The notes: generated by a model not told the origin, from the sequence alone. Shown: positions 9,201-18,990, counted from the stretch's first letter. The stretch: 64,000 bases of DNA from Fibrobacterota bacterium (GCA_023459055.1 JAEWVR010000011.1:248001-312000), one strand, 5' to 3'. A program made the numbers and translations.

Positions 9201-11913
9201 CCAGTATGAATCGGATGCATCAAAAAGTGCAACCATTCAGTGGAGGATTGTTGAAAACAGTGGCCATATTAATAGTGGGAAATTAAACGCGGATGCAGGA
9301 CACGGCGTCATTTTCAGACCCGACAGTGCATACCGCAATGTTCTGGTGATTGCGTCAATTGCACTAAGTCCCACATTCACAGTTTCTGATACGGTTAAGA
9401 TTCACATTAATGCAGGTACTCCAAAAAAGCTTTTTATTGAGGCAAGTGCCAACTGGCAGGCAAGTCCGAACAAGCCCAATCCGGTTGACACAATAAAAAT
9501 ACAGGACAGCGTAACCACTGCAAACGGCTATGCGATTCTGCGTGATGCAAAAAATAACTTTGCAGTTTATTCGACATCAACAGCCTGGAACGTGCTGAAT
9601 AACGATACCATTATTACGATCAGAAACGGAGTTACGGTGGTCGGTGAGGGTATTGTTGAGCGTAAGGCAAAAACCGGTCTTGCCCAGATATCAGCATTTG
9701 ACAATACCTATTCGCTGCGCGACTCTTCATATGTAAAGCTACTGGAATACTACTACAGGACATTGCGAATCGTTGTCGGAAGCGATACCGGCCTTACACA
9801 ACTGACTATCAACACAAACCAGGATACAACGCTGCGCGTTCAGGGATTGCGCTCCGATACAGCAGTATGGGAATACATTGACAATGGCACCTGGACCAAT
9901 ACGCCATCACTTGATAAATCAATAAAAACACCGGGAACAGCTGCTACATGGAGACTCTCTCCCACTGACACCGCAACCGGTAAAATCATGGTATCAATGC
10001 CAACAGATCCGCGGACAAAGCCTGATACCCTGAATGTAAAATTTATCCCCGGCCCGCCAGTAAGTGTGACTATCGAAATTATCACTCCTGCCGATTCTCT
10101 GATTGCAGGTGAAAACATCCGGGCGATTGTCAAAATACACAACCTTGACGGAATCGTTCCAGGAGAGTACTGTTTTGACGCAAAAGATGTAAAATATACC
10201 GATGTTATCCCTCAGGGTGGAAATAGCAGACCGAAACCGTATGTCATGATTGGTGTTGACACTCTCTTCTTATCGGAAAACTGGACTGATAATACAAAGA
10301 AACAATGTTTCAGCGGCGGAGTCGATACCATAGATTTAAAGCTGTTCTATGCAACCACAGCCCGTGACAGCATGCATGCAATAACCGTCAACCTTGGATC
10401 ATTGAAGGGAATAACAGCACCATTTACACTGCTGCCTAATAAGATTGATACAATCCTTGTTTACCGTGATAATAAGCCGATTACAAAACTTGATATCACC
10501 TATGAAGATAAGGATATTCGTCTTGTCGCAATCGGATTTGATAAATACGGAAACCTGCGTGGTGCAGAAACCAGCAACTGGAAAATTGACTCAATCCTGC
10601 CTGCGATCAATAATCCGAATCGTGTAACACAGATTTTTTATGATGCGACATCAGCGAAAATATCTGTCAATGGTGGTCTTGTTGTACGCTCGGCAACTGA
10701 TACGTCGGCTACCGGAAAGATCACAATCAACATTACCGGACCGCTTAACAAAATCGAATCTGCAATTACCCGCGATAACAATGGTAATGGATTACTTGAC
10801 GGCGTCGATCTTGTTTTCACCCGTCCGGTTGTCTTGCCAAAGGATATATCTCTTACCGATTTCACTATTCTTGCCCCTAACGGAGTAACCTATACAGTTG
10901 ACAGTATCAGAACTGACAGTAATAAAGCTGATAGCATCTGGCATGTATACTTTAAAGAAATTGTTACGGATACTGCTCAAACCAATAGCATACTTAATCT
11001 AACAGTTATGCCGATTGATTCTCTGCAAATAGCCGGAACCGGTTCTGTTGTACTATCAACCACAGATGGTGCAGGGCCAGTCGTATGGAAAGTTGAAAAG
11101 AAGATTGTCGACCTTGACGACAGAACAAAAGATATTGTTACTGTCACATTCAGTGAGGATGTCGTGCGCGTTTCTGACAATCAGCGTCTTGGAGCAACCG
11201 ATACGTTGACAAAAATATTTACTGTGTGGCAGCTTGACCAGACTGGAAAACTTGTTGTGGTTGACAGCATGCTTGTCGGCATTAACAGTATGAAGGTGCT
11301 CAGCGGCAAGCAGATACAGTTTATAACAACTAACGGTGTTGATATATCAGGGAAAAATTATTTCAGTATTAAGGGAACAACACCATATATAAAAGATGCC
11401 ACTGATCTGAAAAATCCCCCGGTCGTAATCAACAAACAGACTGTTGTCACAATACAGGCAATTCCTAATCCGCCGCTGGTGCCGATTCCCAATCCGTCAA
11501 AACCGATTTTTTCACGTGTTGAGGCTGGAAAATTTACACTTGTCCATCAGCAGGATGCCATTACCTGGGTTAAAAATGATCGTTCAGGGGTAGCACTTAC
11601 ATTTACGATCGCAGTCCCGCAACCATCTGAGAATGTACAGATCCGGTGTAAAGCAAAGATTCATGACATGGTCGGAAACCTTGTTACATCAGCGGTGAAC
11701 AACGATATTATTCCATCAATTGTCAAGAATAATTACAGTACCACCTATCCGATACAATTCTACTGGAACATGTCAAATTCTAAAAAGATGGCATGCGCTC
11801 CAGGAATCTACAAAATCGAATTGGCAATTGAATTTTACACAACCGACGGTAAACCGGTTCCATCAAAATACAAGAACTTCAAGATGGAAGAAATAATCGG
11901 TATCGGACGATGA
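6232..11913 (+). CDS. Giant fibro-slime domain surface protein (1893 aa)
   Basis: AAGGAG lies nine bases before the ATG. A signal peptide (1-21, cut near SFSQ) is followed by a fibro-slime/PA14-like domain (about 25-285) with its signature FEGDDDVWAFVNNKLMLDLG near 209 and FFFAERHTTGSNIVITTNI. Then come three long repeats of about 320-335 aa, each opening with a V(A/F)(K/R)IFDxNG motif (about residues 305, 640, 973) and each containing AxxRDxxxNF and LRVxGxRSD-like strands, probably Ig-like pairs, and a shorter fourth opening near 1292. Near 1514 an acidic DNNGNGLLDGVD loop looks calcium-binding. The C-terminus (from about 1755, NPSKPIF) resembles FlgD/sorting Ig-like tails (FYWNMSNSKKMACAPGIYKI) and ends GIGR. 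Fibro-slime proteins of F. succinogenes are outer-surface proteins implicated in cellulose adhesion; that role is likely here. Tandem paralogue downstream. Confidence 0.88.
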   Translation: MKRVVLAALVVLSLCITNSFSQTGFPDTLWVPVTFYDFHSNKTNPEFEQNMLIGLTQGMVQDTLDADRKPIVTSNTSKINRNAYIKYWFRPWADADYYAPAKTAQGDKNVPVYAAGNDGDSCKYTGEGTLAHDTSFKNIRINDSLPFIHIGNGVYQYSRSGKNNQPFFPLDNRGFGNEGLNHNFSFTMELHWNFEYDPNKTMSFEFEGDDDVWAFVNNKLMLDLGGRHGALSDTFNLNGSGLTPGKTYPLDFFFAERHTTGSNIVITTNIISAKPTGLKLYPSINTPDNAPFVNPNLTADTVAAGDSIPVFSRIFDQNGLRMTEFDSPTAPVTWEMQELVTGTVRPTGTLSRTTGNMTYFRPTRAYNTVYIIATFNNNDGLVMKDTIRLYTTAGRAHHLTIQTFDTLNYRDTSTQIDQKLLRFEAADTDKKVYPVVRDRYENIISFATNASWRSLDTTIVKAVATTVVAKGEGLITRKTDSTKTTKAITTYISGSTTLHDTIEVNITTITYDSLRIYIVDNGKKYIDTVTIATDASQTLRVEGRRSDGRGWDDIPSDWSTSAGLPVTGTPPQNSVTWSVIPTNVATGKIFVNRAGATGDSVVAIFTPGQPKTMALYKKEGTPTATDAWSTPPVIDTIVAGTSYNFVAKIFDRNGYWLSRYENAAVSKPLISWAITNRNGPGTPLDTLSGNSGHIISFKPTHAFNRLTITATFKDGTTSFTSSVNLYVIAGAATHLVIEANAQPTGENLVKDSPIDTVVFGSRDTTKYVYAILRDANQNFVSQSRSTAWSSTNATLVGATEANALAGEGKLLRGTESSGSASVTATSKTNSAFTDNVAVKVVNYTYDALRILVNNDSAATNLQIKLGHDTLLQVEGLRSTDNTWVPVDASWLAVVNGRNINGPIFREWLYKPSDTGKGLITVSLGTAIPDTLTVTVIPNDANYLSIYNKTGPEKASGTFAYVSLPDSVTVSADSTLPLVAKIFDINRIWLSQYESDASKSATIQWRIVENSGHINSGKLNADAGHGVIFRPDSAYRNVLVIASIALSPTFTVSDTVKIHINAGTPKKLFIEASANWQASPNKPNPVDTIKIQDSVTTANGYAILRDAKNNFAVYSTSTAWNVLNNDTIITIRNGVTVVGEGIVERKAKTGLAQISAFDNTYSLRDSSYVKLLEYYYRTLRIVVGSDTGLTQLTINTNQDTTLRVQGLRSDTAVWEYIDNGTWTNTPSLDKSIKTPGTAATWRLSPTDTATGKIMVSMPTDPRTKPDTLNVKFIPGPPVSVTIEIITPADSLIAGENIRAIVKIHNLDGIVPGEYCFDAKDVKYTDVIPQGGNSRPKPYVMIGVDTLFLSENWTDNTKKQCFSGGVDTIDLKLFYATTARDSMHAITVNLGSLKGITAPFTLLPNKIDTILVYRDNKPITKLDITYEDKDIRLVAIGFDKYGNLRGAETSNWKIDSILPAINNPNRVTQIFYDATSAKISVNGGLVVRSATDTSATGKITINITGPLNKIESAITRDNNGNGLLDGVDLVFTRPVVLPKDISLTDFTILAPNGVTYTVDSIRTDSNKADSIWHVYFKEIVTDTAQTNSILNLTVMPIDSLQIAGTGSVVLSTTDGAGPVVWKVEKKIVDLDDRTKDIVTVTFSEDVVRVSDNQRLGATDTLTKIFTVWQLDQTGKLVVVDSMLVGINSMKVLSGKQIQFITTNGVDISGKNYFSIKGTTPYIKDATDLKNPPVVINKQTVVTIQAIPNPPLVPIPNPSKPIFSRVEAGKFTLVHQQDAITWVKNDRSGVALTFTIAVPQPSENVQIRCKAKIHDMVGNLVTSAVNNDIIPSIVKNNYSTTYPIQFYWNMSNSKKMACAPGIYKIELAIEFYTTDGKPVPSKYKNFKMEEIIGIGR

Positions 11914-11921
11914 TTTCTTGA

Positions 11922-11942
11922 AGTAGTCAGTAGTCAGTAGTC
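11922..11942. repeat. Heptad tandem repeat AGTAGTC x3
   Basis: Three perfect copies of AGTAGTC begin nine bases after the stop codon of the first fibro-slime gene. It is one of several 7-bp-period arrays in this window built on a CTACTNN/ATTCTNN theme. Confidence 0.85.
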
Positions 11943-11959
11943 ATTGTGAAAAAACACAC

Positions 11960-11987
11960 TTACTTGCTACTTGCTACTGCCTCCCGG
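11960..11987. repeat. Heptad tandem repeat (TTACTTG, CTACTTG, CTACTGC, CTCCCGG)
   Basis: Four consecutive heptads of the dispersed array family. On the minus strand they encode the last residues and the stop of the small gene at 11960-12064. Confidence 0.8.
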
Positions 11988-12064
11988 TCCTGATTTTTGT
12001 ACCATTCGCACGCGACCTTCCCCTCCGGATGGATCTGCGTGAGCTTGAAGTAATCAAACGACAC
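11960..12064 (-). CDS. 34-aa small protein or gene fragment with strong ribosome site
   Basis: A GTG at 12064 is preceded by AAGGAGG at ideal spacing and opens a 34-codon frame reading SFDYFKLTQIHPEGKVACEW and then WYKNQDREAVASSK. Codons are G/C-richer in the middle than in the neighbouring genes. The last six codons and the TAA come from the heptad repeat. It may be a true microprotein or the head of a gene cut off by the repeat. No family recognised. The rest of this gap (12065-12361) is AT-rich and shows no further gene; the second fibro-slime gene's GGGGGAAG ribosome site lies just before 12362. Confidence 0.4.
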   Translation of the reverse strand: MSFDYFKLTQIHPEGKVACEWYKNQDREAVASSK

Positions 12065-12361
12065 AGGAACCTCCTTGTGAATGTTACATTGATAGTGTTT
12101 TCGCCGCCTTATTCATAGATTTTTTATTTTAAAAACAACCCATTGAAATTATCTATACCCGCATTGTACAATCAGAAAAATGAATCTGTGCAGTGTCAGG
12201 CTTATAACATACAACTTTTACAATGAATTAAACTCACTTACCATGCAACCGTAAATACATTGCGATAGCTATATAAAAATGCCATTCTCCGAGTGTATCA
12301 TTAAGTAGGTGCGTTTAACGATTAAATCATCATTCCTATCTCTTCCAGGGGGAAGATTATC

Positions 12362-15300
12362 ATGAAAAAAATAGTCGTACCAATTATCATGTCTCTTATT
12401 TTGATGAATGCAAAATTTTCATTCAGTCAGATTTATCCCGATACACTCTGGGTAAAGGTTACCTATTATGATTTCCATTCAAATGGCTCAAACCCGGAAT
12501 TTGAGACCCCTCATTTTTCTGGAGTAAAAAAAGGGATGGTACAGAATACATTAGGACCTGATACAAATCCTGTGGTAACGACTGTTCGAGATAATATAAA
12601 TAAAAATGCGTATATTAAGTACTGGTATAAACCCTGGTCTACTGCTATAAAAGACTCTACAATCCCTATATACGAAAATACCTCTCCTTATAAATACACT
12701 GGATCCAATCAAAAAGTCAATTATGATACTGCCTTTAGAAATATTGAGATAAATGATTCTCTTCCATTTAGATATGTCCGTGGAACGCCTGGCGTATATG
12801 AGTACAGAAATGACAGTTTTTTCCCGCTTGATGGCAGAGGGTTGGGAAATGAAAGCAGGAATCATAACTACTCGTTTACAATGAAGATTCACTGGAAATT
12901 TACGATGACTCCGGGTCTCACGTTCAACTTTACCGGTGATGATGACGTATGGGCGTTTATTGATAACAGACTTCAGATGGACCTTGGCGGTATACACGTG
13001 GCAAATAGCGGTTCATTTAATGTCAATGATATTACTGGACTGGTTGAGGGGCAGGATTATGCTTTTGATTTTTTCTTTGCTGAACGACATACCACAGAGT
13101 CGCATATACGAATTACTACAAATATTATTACAACCGAACCGCGCATTTTAAATCTTACTATGGATAAAGCTGGTAATCCATGCGCCGGAGATACGATACG
13201 CCTATTCTCAACTGTTATTGATGAAGATGGCGTTTCACGCCCGGATCTTGCAAACAACACGACATGGAGATTTATAGACAATGGAGGAAATGCGGCATCA
13301 ACACTCACACCAACTCTTGGTGATACGGTTCGATTCAGGCCAACTGAGGCCTGGGACTCAGTTTATATTGAGGGTACACTCGATGCCGGAAATGGTGTTT
13401 ACCTGAGAGATACACTGGGTATCTGGATAACAGCCTGTTACCCGGATCATCTATTAATTGAAGGCAGCATCCCTACAAGTGGTGATGCAATGCGTAACGA
13501 TAAGCCACTGGCAGAGCTAAGAATCCTGTCAAATCAACCATCAAATTCAGCATATGCGATAATTCGTGACAAATTTGGAAACTTTATTGACGCTTCACGT
13601 TTGACTAACTGGAGTGTCACCTCAGGACTAAATACCATAATTGATCGTGTAGTAAAGGGAGATACAACGCGCGGTCAGGGGATTGTCTTCAAGGAGGGGC
13701 CGGCAGGCACGGGCGAAGTAGCGGCTCAAAGCAGACAATATACTGGAACGAAATACCGTGACCTTGTAACAGTTAGGGTTGATTCTGTGAGCTATAGTGC
13801 CTTGCGAATTGCATTAAATATCAATGGCACAATAACTCCAATTACCTCATTGACAATTGCAGCAACGAATGACACGTTGCTGATAGTTCAGGGACAAAGA
13901 TCTGATGGCCTCGGATGGGAAGCAGTTCCAGGGAACTGGTCAATGTCAAGCACACTTCGCTCTTCTACCACAGCTCCGCAGGGATCACAAACCTGGAACT
14001 TCACTCCAATAGATACAGCACATGGCACAGTCAGTGTATCATTTACAGGGAGAACCGCAACTATCAATGTAACGGTAACTTCTGGCGGCCCATCCCGCTT
14101 AGTTCTCTATCCTGACAATACAACGGCAATCCCGTTTACTGATCCACCTATTACGGCCGATACAGTGCAAGCGGGAGATACCATAAAGTTATTTGCCAGA
14201 ATATTTGATCCAAACGGGATACGGTTAACATCGTTTGAAAATAATCTTGCACCCGTTTCCTGGACAATGCGGGAGATCTCATATCAGATCACTCCACAAA
14301 CAGGAACACTGGCGGGCGCAGGAAACATGGCAAAATATGCCCCAAGAATTGCTTATTCCCTGATGTTAATCAAGGCGACATTTAGCCAGAATGGTAAGAT
14401 TTTTGCTGATTCAGCACGAATTTATACTGTACCCGGAGCAAACCATCACATGACAATTCAGACTGATACAGTCCTTCTAAGGTTGCCATCAGATCTGTCT
14501 ACCATTCAATTCAATTCAACACAAACCAATCAATTGCTATATCCTGTAATACGGGATTTGAATAATAACCCGATTTCGTTTGCAGAAGTAGCCACATGGT
14601 CAAGCAAAGACAGTTTGATCGCAAAAGCATCATCGACTAATAGAATATTTTATGGTGAAGGGCTTATTGAGCGAAAAACTGATAGTCTCAAACAGGTGAT
14701 GACATACGTTACAAGCAGTACAACACCAACTCTTACAGATTCGATTCTTGTTTCGTTAACTAATATTACCTACGATTCACTCCAGATTTACATTATCGAT
14801 AATGGAATAAAGCTAATTGATACGATAAGAGTTCGAACCGATGAGTCACAGACTCTCTACGCCCGCGGCAAACGCTCTGATGGAAAAGGATGGGATAATA
14901 TTGAGGTAAATTGGGGCATTTCTGCAGGACTTCCGGTAACAGGAACCCCTCCGTCATCCAGCAATAACTGGATTGTAACACCAACTACTCCCGGTACAGG
15001 AACAATTTCTATTACACGGGCAGGGACACCAAATGGTGATGCTGTTGTTGCAATTTTTGATAATGGGTTAGCTGCCACAATGGCGATTTACAAACAAGAA
15101 GGCGATCCCTCTTCACTGCAACCATACTCCATACCTCCTGTAGTTGATACAATAACTGCATCCGAAGAAGCATTTTTTGTCGCGAAGTTGTTCGATAGAA
15201 ACAATTCATGGCTCTCCTCCTATGAAGACATTGCTGTCAGCAAACCTCTGATTTCATGGGAGCTCTCAAGATTAAACGGTAATGGACAACCTGTTGACAC

Positions 15301-18300
15301 ATTAATTGCACGAAACGGACACAAGATCTCCTTTATACCCAAAAATGCGTATAACAATTTTATGCTTACAGTAAGATTTAGTGGGGGAAATATCAGCCTG
15401 ACTTCAAGCATTTTACTTTATGTGAAAGCAGGACCACCATCGCATCTTGTAATTGAACCAACACCAACCCCCACAGGTATTTATCTTGTCAACGACAATC
15501 CTCTTGACACTGTAATTTTTGACACTCGGGACACATTAAAAAATGCATACGCCGTATTACGGGATCGGGAAGGTAATTTCGTTTCATCATCAAACAGTAC
15601 TAATTGGTCCAGTAGCATTGCTACACTTATCTCTGCCATTGAAGATGTTGCGGTTATTGGCCAGGGAAAATTGTTAAGACTTGACACTGCAGGAACCGCT
15701 GTAATTACCGCAACAAACAGAGATAGTAGTACATTTACTGACAATGTTATTGCAAAAGTAAATAGTTTTGTATACGACTCACTTAGAATACTTATTGATG
15801 GAAATCCGGTGGTCAACGCACTTACAATGATACTGGGACAGGACACGATTATCCAGGTCGAAGGAAAACGTTCCTATGACAATAAATGGGTTGCTGTTGA
15901 TGCCAACTGGTTCAGTATTCTTAGTGGTAACCTTTCAAATGGCCCGCTTGACAGATCATGGGATTTCACTCCACAAGACACCGGCAAAGGAATAGTCTAT
16001 GTTACATTGGGTAAAGCAGTCCCGGATACTCTCCCGATTATCGTAATACCAGACAAACCAACCCACCTGGTACTTTACAATAATGCAGGCGCACCGTCGC
16101 CAAGTACAATACCATTGCCGAACCTTCCGGATTCCATTATTGTATCCGCAGATTCTACACGTACTCTTTATGCTAAAATCTTCGAGCAGCATGGAATCTG
16201 GCTGAGTGAGTATGAAACAAATGCATCAAAATTGTCAACCATTTCATGGCGTATTGAGGAAAATGGCGGACATATAAACAGTGGTACGATAAATTCAACT
16301 GCTGGTAACTACACCATATTCAATGCCGACTCAGCTTACCGAAATGTAAAAGTTATTGCAACTATTACAATGAGTCCGACATACAGTTTCTCTGATACAG
16401 TTAAAATCTATATAACACCGGGAAAACCAGCAAAACTTTACATCGAACCAACTCCAAACCAGATGGCAAGTATTAATCATCCGAATCCTGTTGACACATT
16501 AAGAATTCAGGAAAGCGTTTCATTTACACATGGTTATGCAGTCCTAAGGGATAATGACGGGAACTTTACAGGCTTCTCACAATCGACTGTCTGGGGTGTT
16601 GTAAATAATGATACCATTGTAAACGTGGAAAATGGGACAGTAGCTTTCGGTGATGGATTGATTACACGGCGGGCGAAAAATGGTACAGCACAAGTATTTG
16701 CCCAGGATATCAGCGGGCTTAAGGACAGTACCGTTGTTCAATTGCTGGAATATTACTTTAAACAACTGCGAATTATCACCGGAACTGATACTGCAGCAGT
16801 AAAACTTGTAATGAATACAAATCAGGACACACTTCTAAGAGTTCAGGGATTACGTTCTGATACTGACCAGTGGCAATATATTGATATTGGAAACTGGTCT
16901 AACAGTCCATCCCTGAATAAAACAATCAAGAGTCCTGGTATCTCCTCCACATGGAGAATTGATCCGACTGATATTGCCAGTGGAAAAATATTCGTTAATC
17001 TTGAAACTGACAATAGAACAATACCGGATACTCTTGATGTAGAATTCACCATAGGTCCTCCAACCCGTGTTGATATAGAGATTGTGACACCACCGGAAAA
17101 AATCATCGCCGGTGAGCCTATTGTCACAGTAATAAAAATTTTCAATGAGGACGGGCCGGTACCTGGAACCTATTGCTTTACAGCAAATGATGTCCGCTAT
17201 ACCGATGTGGTTGGTAAGGGTGGCACACAGAAACCTGAACCTTATGTACTTATCAATGACACAGACACAGTAAAACTCAACACCAACTGGGCGGATCTTG
17301 CCAAAACGCAATGCTTTACAAACAGTGTTGACACCGTGACAACAATACTTTACAATGTCGTAACAGACAGTTCGCATCAGATAACGGTTGATCTTGGTGG
17401 ATTAAAAGGTACATCAACACCATTTGTACTTTTACCAGGACCATTATCGGCCATTGTTCTTGAACGCGGAGGCAAACCGATTGGTGATACTCTGAAACTA
17501 ACCTATCTTGATGAAAACATTGAAATTATTGCTATGGGTTATGACAAATTCGGAAACAGGATTAAGGATGCAGTTACCAGCAACTGGACTATTGATCCGG
17601 CACTACCGCCAATAAACAGGCCTAACAATGTCAGCCGTATCTACTACAGCGCAACAAGTGCGGTCGATAACGCAACCGGTTCGCTAAAAGCGACCTCCGT
17701 TACCAATCCACTGATTAATGGTAATGTTGTTGTCTCTGTTGTAGCACCGATGGTCTCTATCAAAAATGCACTCACACGGGATCTCAATGGTAATGGTTTA
17801 CTTGATGCTATTGATGTTACATTCTCAAAGGCAGTTGCGATCCCCAAAGGGTTCCTGTTTAACAACATGTTTATCCGTAAAGATGATGGAACTGTGTTCT
17901 TTATTGACAGCATTTTCTCACCTGCCGGAAATCTGACGGATTCAGTATGGCGGTTCTCATTCAAAGAGATCAAACCGGAGCAGCCGCAAACCAACTGGCT
18001 CCCGATTATCACCTTTGACCAATCCACTACACTGCAGATTGCAGCCGCAACGGATGTTGTTGTGAAAGATGGGGCCGGACCGGTTGTCTTCTCGGTTACC
18101 AAGGAGATCAAGAATATTGATGACCGCACAAAGGATGTTGTCACGGTCAAATTCAGCGAGCCGATCGTACGCACTTCTGATGGTCAGTCGCTGAGTATTT
18201 CTGATACTGCATCAAAAATTCTGTACGTATGGGAAGCAGATTCAAACGGTAACTATATCAAGATTGACAGTCTGCTTGCAGGAATCAATAATCTCAGGGG

Positions 18301-18940
18301 AATCAGTAGTGATGGAACTCTGATCTCGTTTACAACATTAAATGGCGCAGATTTATCATCAAAACATTTTATAAGTATCAATGATTCAATTCCAAGAATC
18401 AGGGATACAAGCTCAATTGTCAATGGCAATATTCCGGTTAAAGGCAATGTGAAAGTGAATGTACTGATTATCAACAATCTGCCAGTACTTGTCAGATCGG
18501 TCCCGAATCCATCACGACCGATTTTTAACCGTGTTAAACCGGGAAAACTCATTGTTGCGCATGAACCCAATGCACTTCAATGGGTTCGTAATGATAAAGC
18601 CGGGACTATTATGGCGTTCCAGATTGCATTACCGGACAGATCAGAAACCGATGTACGTCTCAGATGTAAAATCAAAATTCACGATCTGGTCGGCAATATG
18701 GTTGCCATCGATGAGTCTGAAGACATTATGAAAACGATACCTAATGCAGCGCTTCTCAGCTATTCAACAAAGTATGATGTAAACATCTACTGGAATGGAT
18801 CAAATAAAAAGGGTATGGCTGTTGCGCCTGGTGTTTACAGAGTAACTATTGCTCTTGAATATTATGGAGAATCTGTTAAACAAAATCCATCAAAATATAT
18901 CAATAGCAACATTGCCGGAACTATTGGTATTGGACGATGA
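12362..18940 (+). CDS. Giant fibro-slime domain surface protein (2192 aa), paralogue of the preceding gene
   Basis: The ATG follows GGGGGAAG at good spacing. Signal peptide (1-22, FSFSQ), fibro-slime domain (about 24-265; NFTGDDDVWAFIDNRLQMDL near 195, FFFAERHTTESHIRITTNI), then four long repeats of about 328-332 aa opening near residues 276, 604, 934 and 1264 (RLFSTVIDEDG, KLFARIFDPNG, FVAKLFDRNN, TLYAKIFEQHG), a shorter fifth opening near 1583 (VIKIFNEDG), an acidic LNGNGLLDAID loop near 1808, and a FlgD/sorting-like C-terminus (NIYWNGSNKKGMAVAPGVYR) ending GIGR. It has one more long repeat than its upstream paralogue, which accounts for the 299-residue size difference. Expected to be exported to the cell surface, probably as an adhesin or slime component. 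Confidence 0.88.
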   Translation: MKKIVVPIIMSLILMNAKFSFSQIYPDTLWVKVTYYDFHSNGSNPEFETPHFSGVKKGMVQNTLGPDTNPVVTTVRDNINKNAYIKYWYKPWSTAIKDSTIPIYENTSPYKYTGSNQKVNYDTAFRNIEINDSLPFRYVRGTPGVYEYRNDSFFPLDGRGLGNESRNHNYSFTMKIHWKFTMTPGLTFNFTGDDDVWAFIDNRLQMDLGGIHVANSGSFNVNDITGLVEGQDYAFDFFFAERHTTESHIRITTNIITTEPRILNLTMDKAGNPCAGDTIRLFSTVIDEDGVSRPDLANNTTWRFIDNGGNAASTLTPTLGDTVRFRPTEAWDSVYIEGTLDAGNGVYLRDTLGIWITACYPDHLLIEGSIPTSGDAMRNDKPLAELRILSNQPSNSAYAIIRDKFGNFIDASRLTNWSVTSGLNTIIDRVVKGDTTRGQGIVFKEGPAGTGEVAAQSRQYTGTKYRDLVTVRVDSVSYSALRIALNINGTITPITSLTIAATNDTLLIVQGQRSDGLGWEAVPGNWSMSSTLRSSTTAPQGSQTWNFTPIDTAHGTVSVSFTGRTATINVTVTSGGPSRLVLYPDNTTAIPFTDPPITADTVQAGDTIKLFARIFDPNGIRLTSFENNLAPVSWTMREISYQITPQTGTLAGAGNMAKYAPRIAYSLMLIKATFSQNGKIFADSARIYTVPGANHHMTIQTDTVLLRLPSDLSTIQFNSTQTNQLLYPVIRDLNNNPISFAEVATWSSKDSLIAKASSTNRIFYGEGLIERKTDSLKQVMTYVTSSTTPTLTDSILVSLTNITYDSLQIYIIDNGIKLIDTIRVRTDESQTLYARGKRSDGKGWDNIEVNWGISAGLPVTGTPPSSSNNWIVTPTTPGTGTISITRAGTPNGDAVVAIFDNGLAATMAIYKQEGDPSSLQPYSIPPVVDTITASEEAFFVAKLFDRNNSWLSSYEDIAVSKPLISWELSRLNGNGQPVDTLIARNGHKISFIPKNAYNNFMLTVRFSGGNISLTSSILLYVKAGPPSHLVIEPTPTPTGIYLVNDNPLDTVIFDTRDTLKNAYAVLRDREGNFVSSSNSTNWSSSIATLISAIEDVAVIGQGKLLRLDTAGTAVITATNRDSSTFTDNVIAKVNSFVYDSLRILIDGNPVVNALTMILGQDTIIQVEGKRSYDNKWVAVDANWFSILSGNLSNGPLDRSWDFTPQDTGKGIVYVTLGKAVPDTLPIIVIPDKPTHLVLYNNAGAPSPSTIPLPNLPDSIIVSADSTRTLYAKIFEQHGIWLSEYETNASKLSTISWRIEENGGHINSGTINSTAGNYTIFNADSAYRNVKVIATITMSPTYSFSDTVKIYITPGKPAKLYIEPTPNQMASINHPNPVDTLRIQESVSFTHGYAVLRDNDGNFTGFSQSTVWGVVNNDTIVNVENGTVAFGDGLITRRAKNGTAQVFAQDISGLKDSTVVQLLEYYFKQLRIITGTDTAAVKLVMNTNQDTLLRVQGLRSDTDQWQYIDIGNWSNSPSLNKTIKSPGISSTWRIDPTDIASGKIFVNLETDNRTIPDTLDVEFTIGPPTRVDIEIVTPPEKIIAGEPIVTVIKIFNEDGPVPGTYCFTANDVRYTDVVGKGGTQKPEPYVLINDTDTVKLNTNWADLAKTQCFTNSVDTVTTILYNVVTDSSHQITVDLGGLKGTSTPFVLLPGPLSAIVLERGGKPIGDTLKLTYLDENIEIIAMGYDKFGNRIKDAVTSNWTIDPALPPINRPNNVSRIYYSATSAVDNATGSLKATSVTNPLINGNVVVSVVAPMVSIKNALTRDLNGNGLLDAIDVTFSKAVAIPKGFLFNNMFIRKDDGTVFFIDSIFSPAGNLTDSVWRFSFKEIKPEQPQTNWLPIITFDQSTTLQIAAATDVVVKDGAGPVVFSVTKEIKNIDDRTKDVVTVKFSEPIVRTSDGQSLSISDTASKILYVWEADSNGNYIKIDSLLAGINNLRGISSDGTLISFTTLNGADLSSKHFISINDSIPRIRDTSSIVNGNIPVKGNVKVNVLIINNLPVLVRSVPNPSRPIFNRVKPGKLIVAHEPNALQWVRNDKAGTIMAFQIALPDRSETDVRLRCKIKIHDLVGNMVAIDESEDIMKTIPNAALLSYSTKYDVNIYWNGSNKKGMAVAPGVYRVTIALEYYGESVKQNPSKYINSNIAGTIGIGR

Positions 18941-18944
18941 TTTG

Positions 18945-18990
18945 ACCTCTCCCCCAGCCCCTCTCCCATAAGAGAGGGGAGCCGGAGGGT
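18945..18990. repeat. Dispersed C/G-rich hairpin repeat (copy 1)
   Basis: CCCCTCTC at 18958-18965 and GAGAGGGG at 18972-18979 make a perfect 8-bp stem with a 6-base loop, preceded by CCTCTCCCCCAG. A related element (CCTCACCCCCCGGCCCCCTCT, then AGAGGGGG) occurs at 34062-34106. It lies just after the second fibro-slime gene and may also terminate transcription, although no T run follows. Confidence 0.7.

Noticed and set aside
12551..12997. 148-codon minus-strand frame inside the second fibro-slime gene
   Set aside because: Antisense shadow of a conserved fibro-slime domain; no ribosome site.
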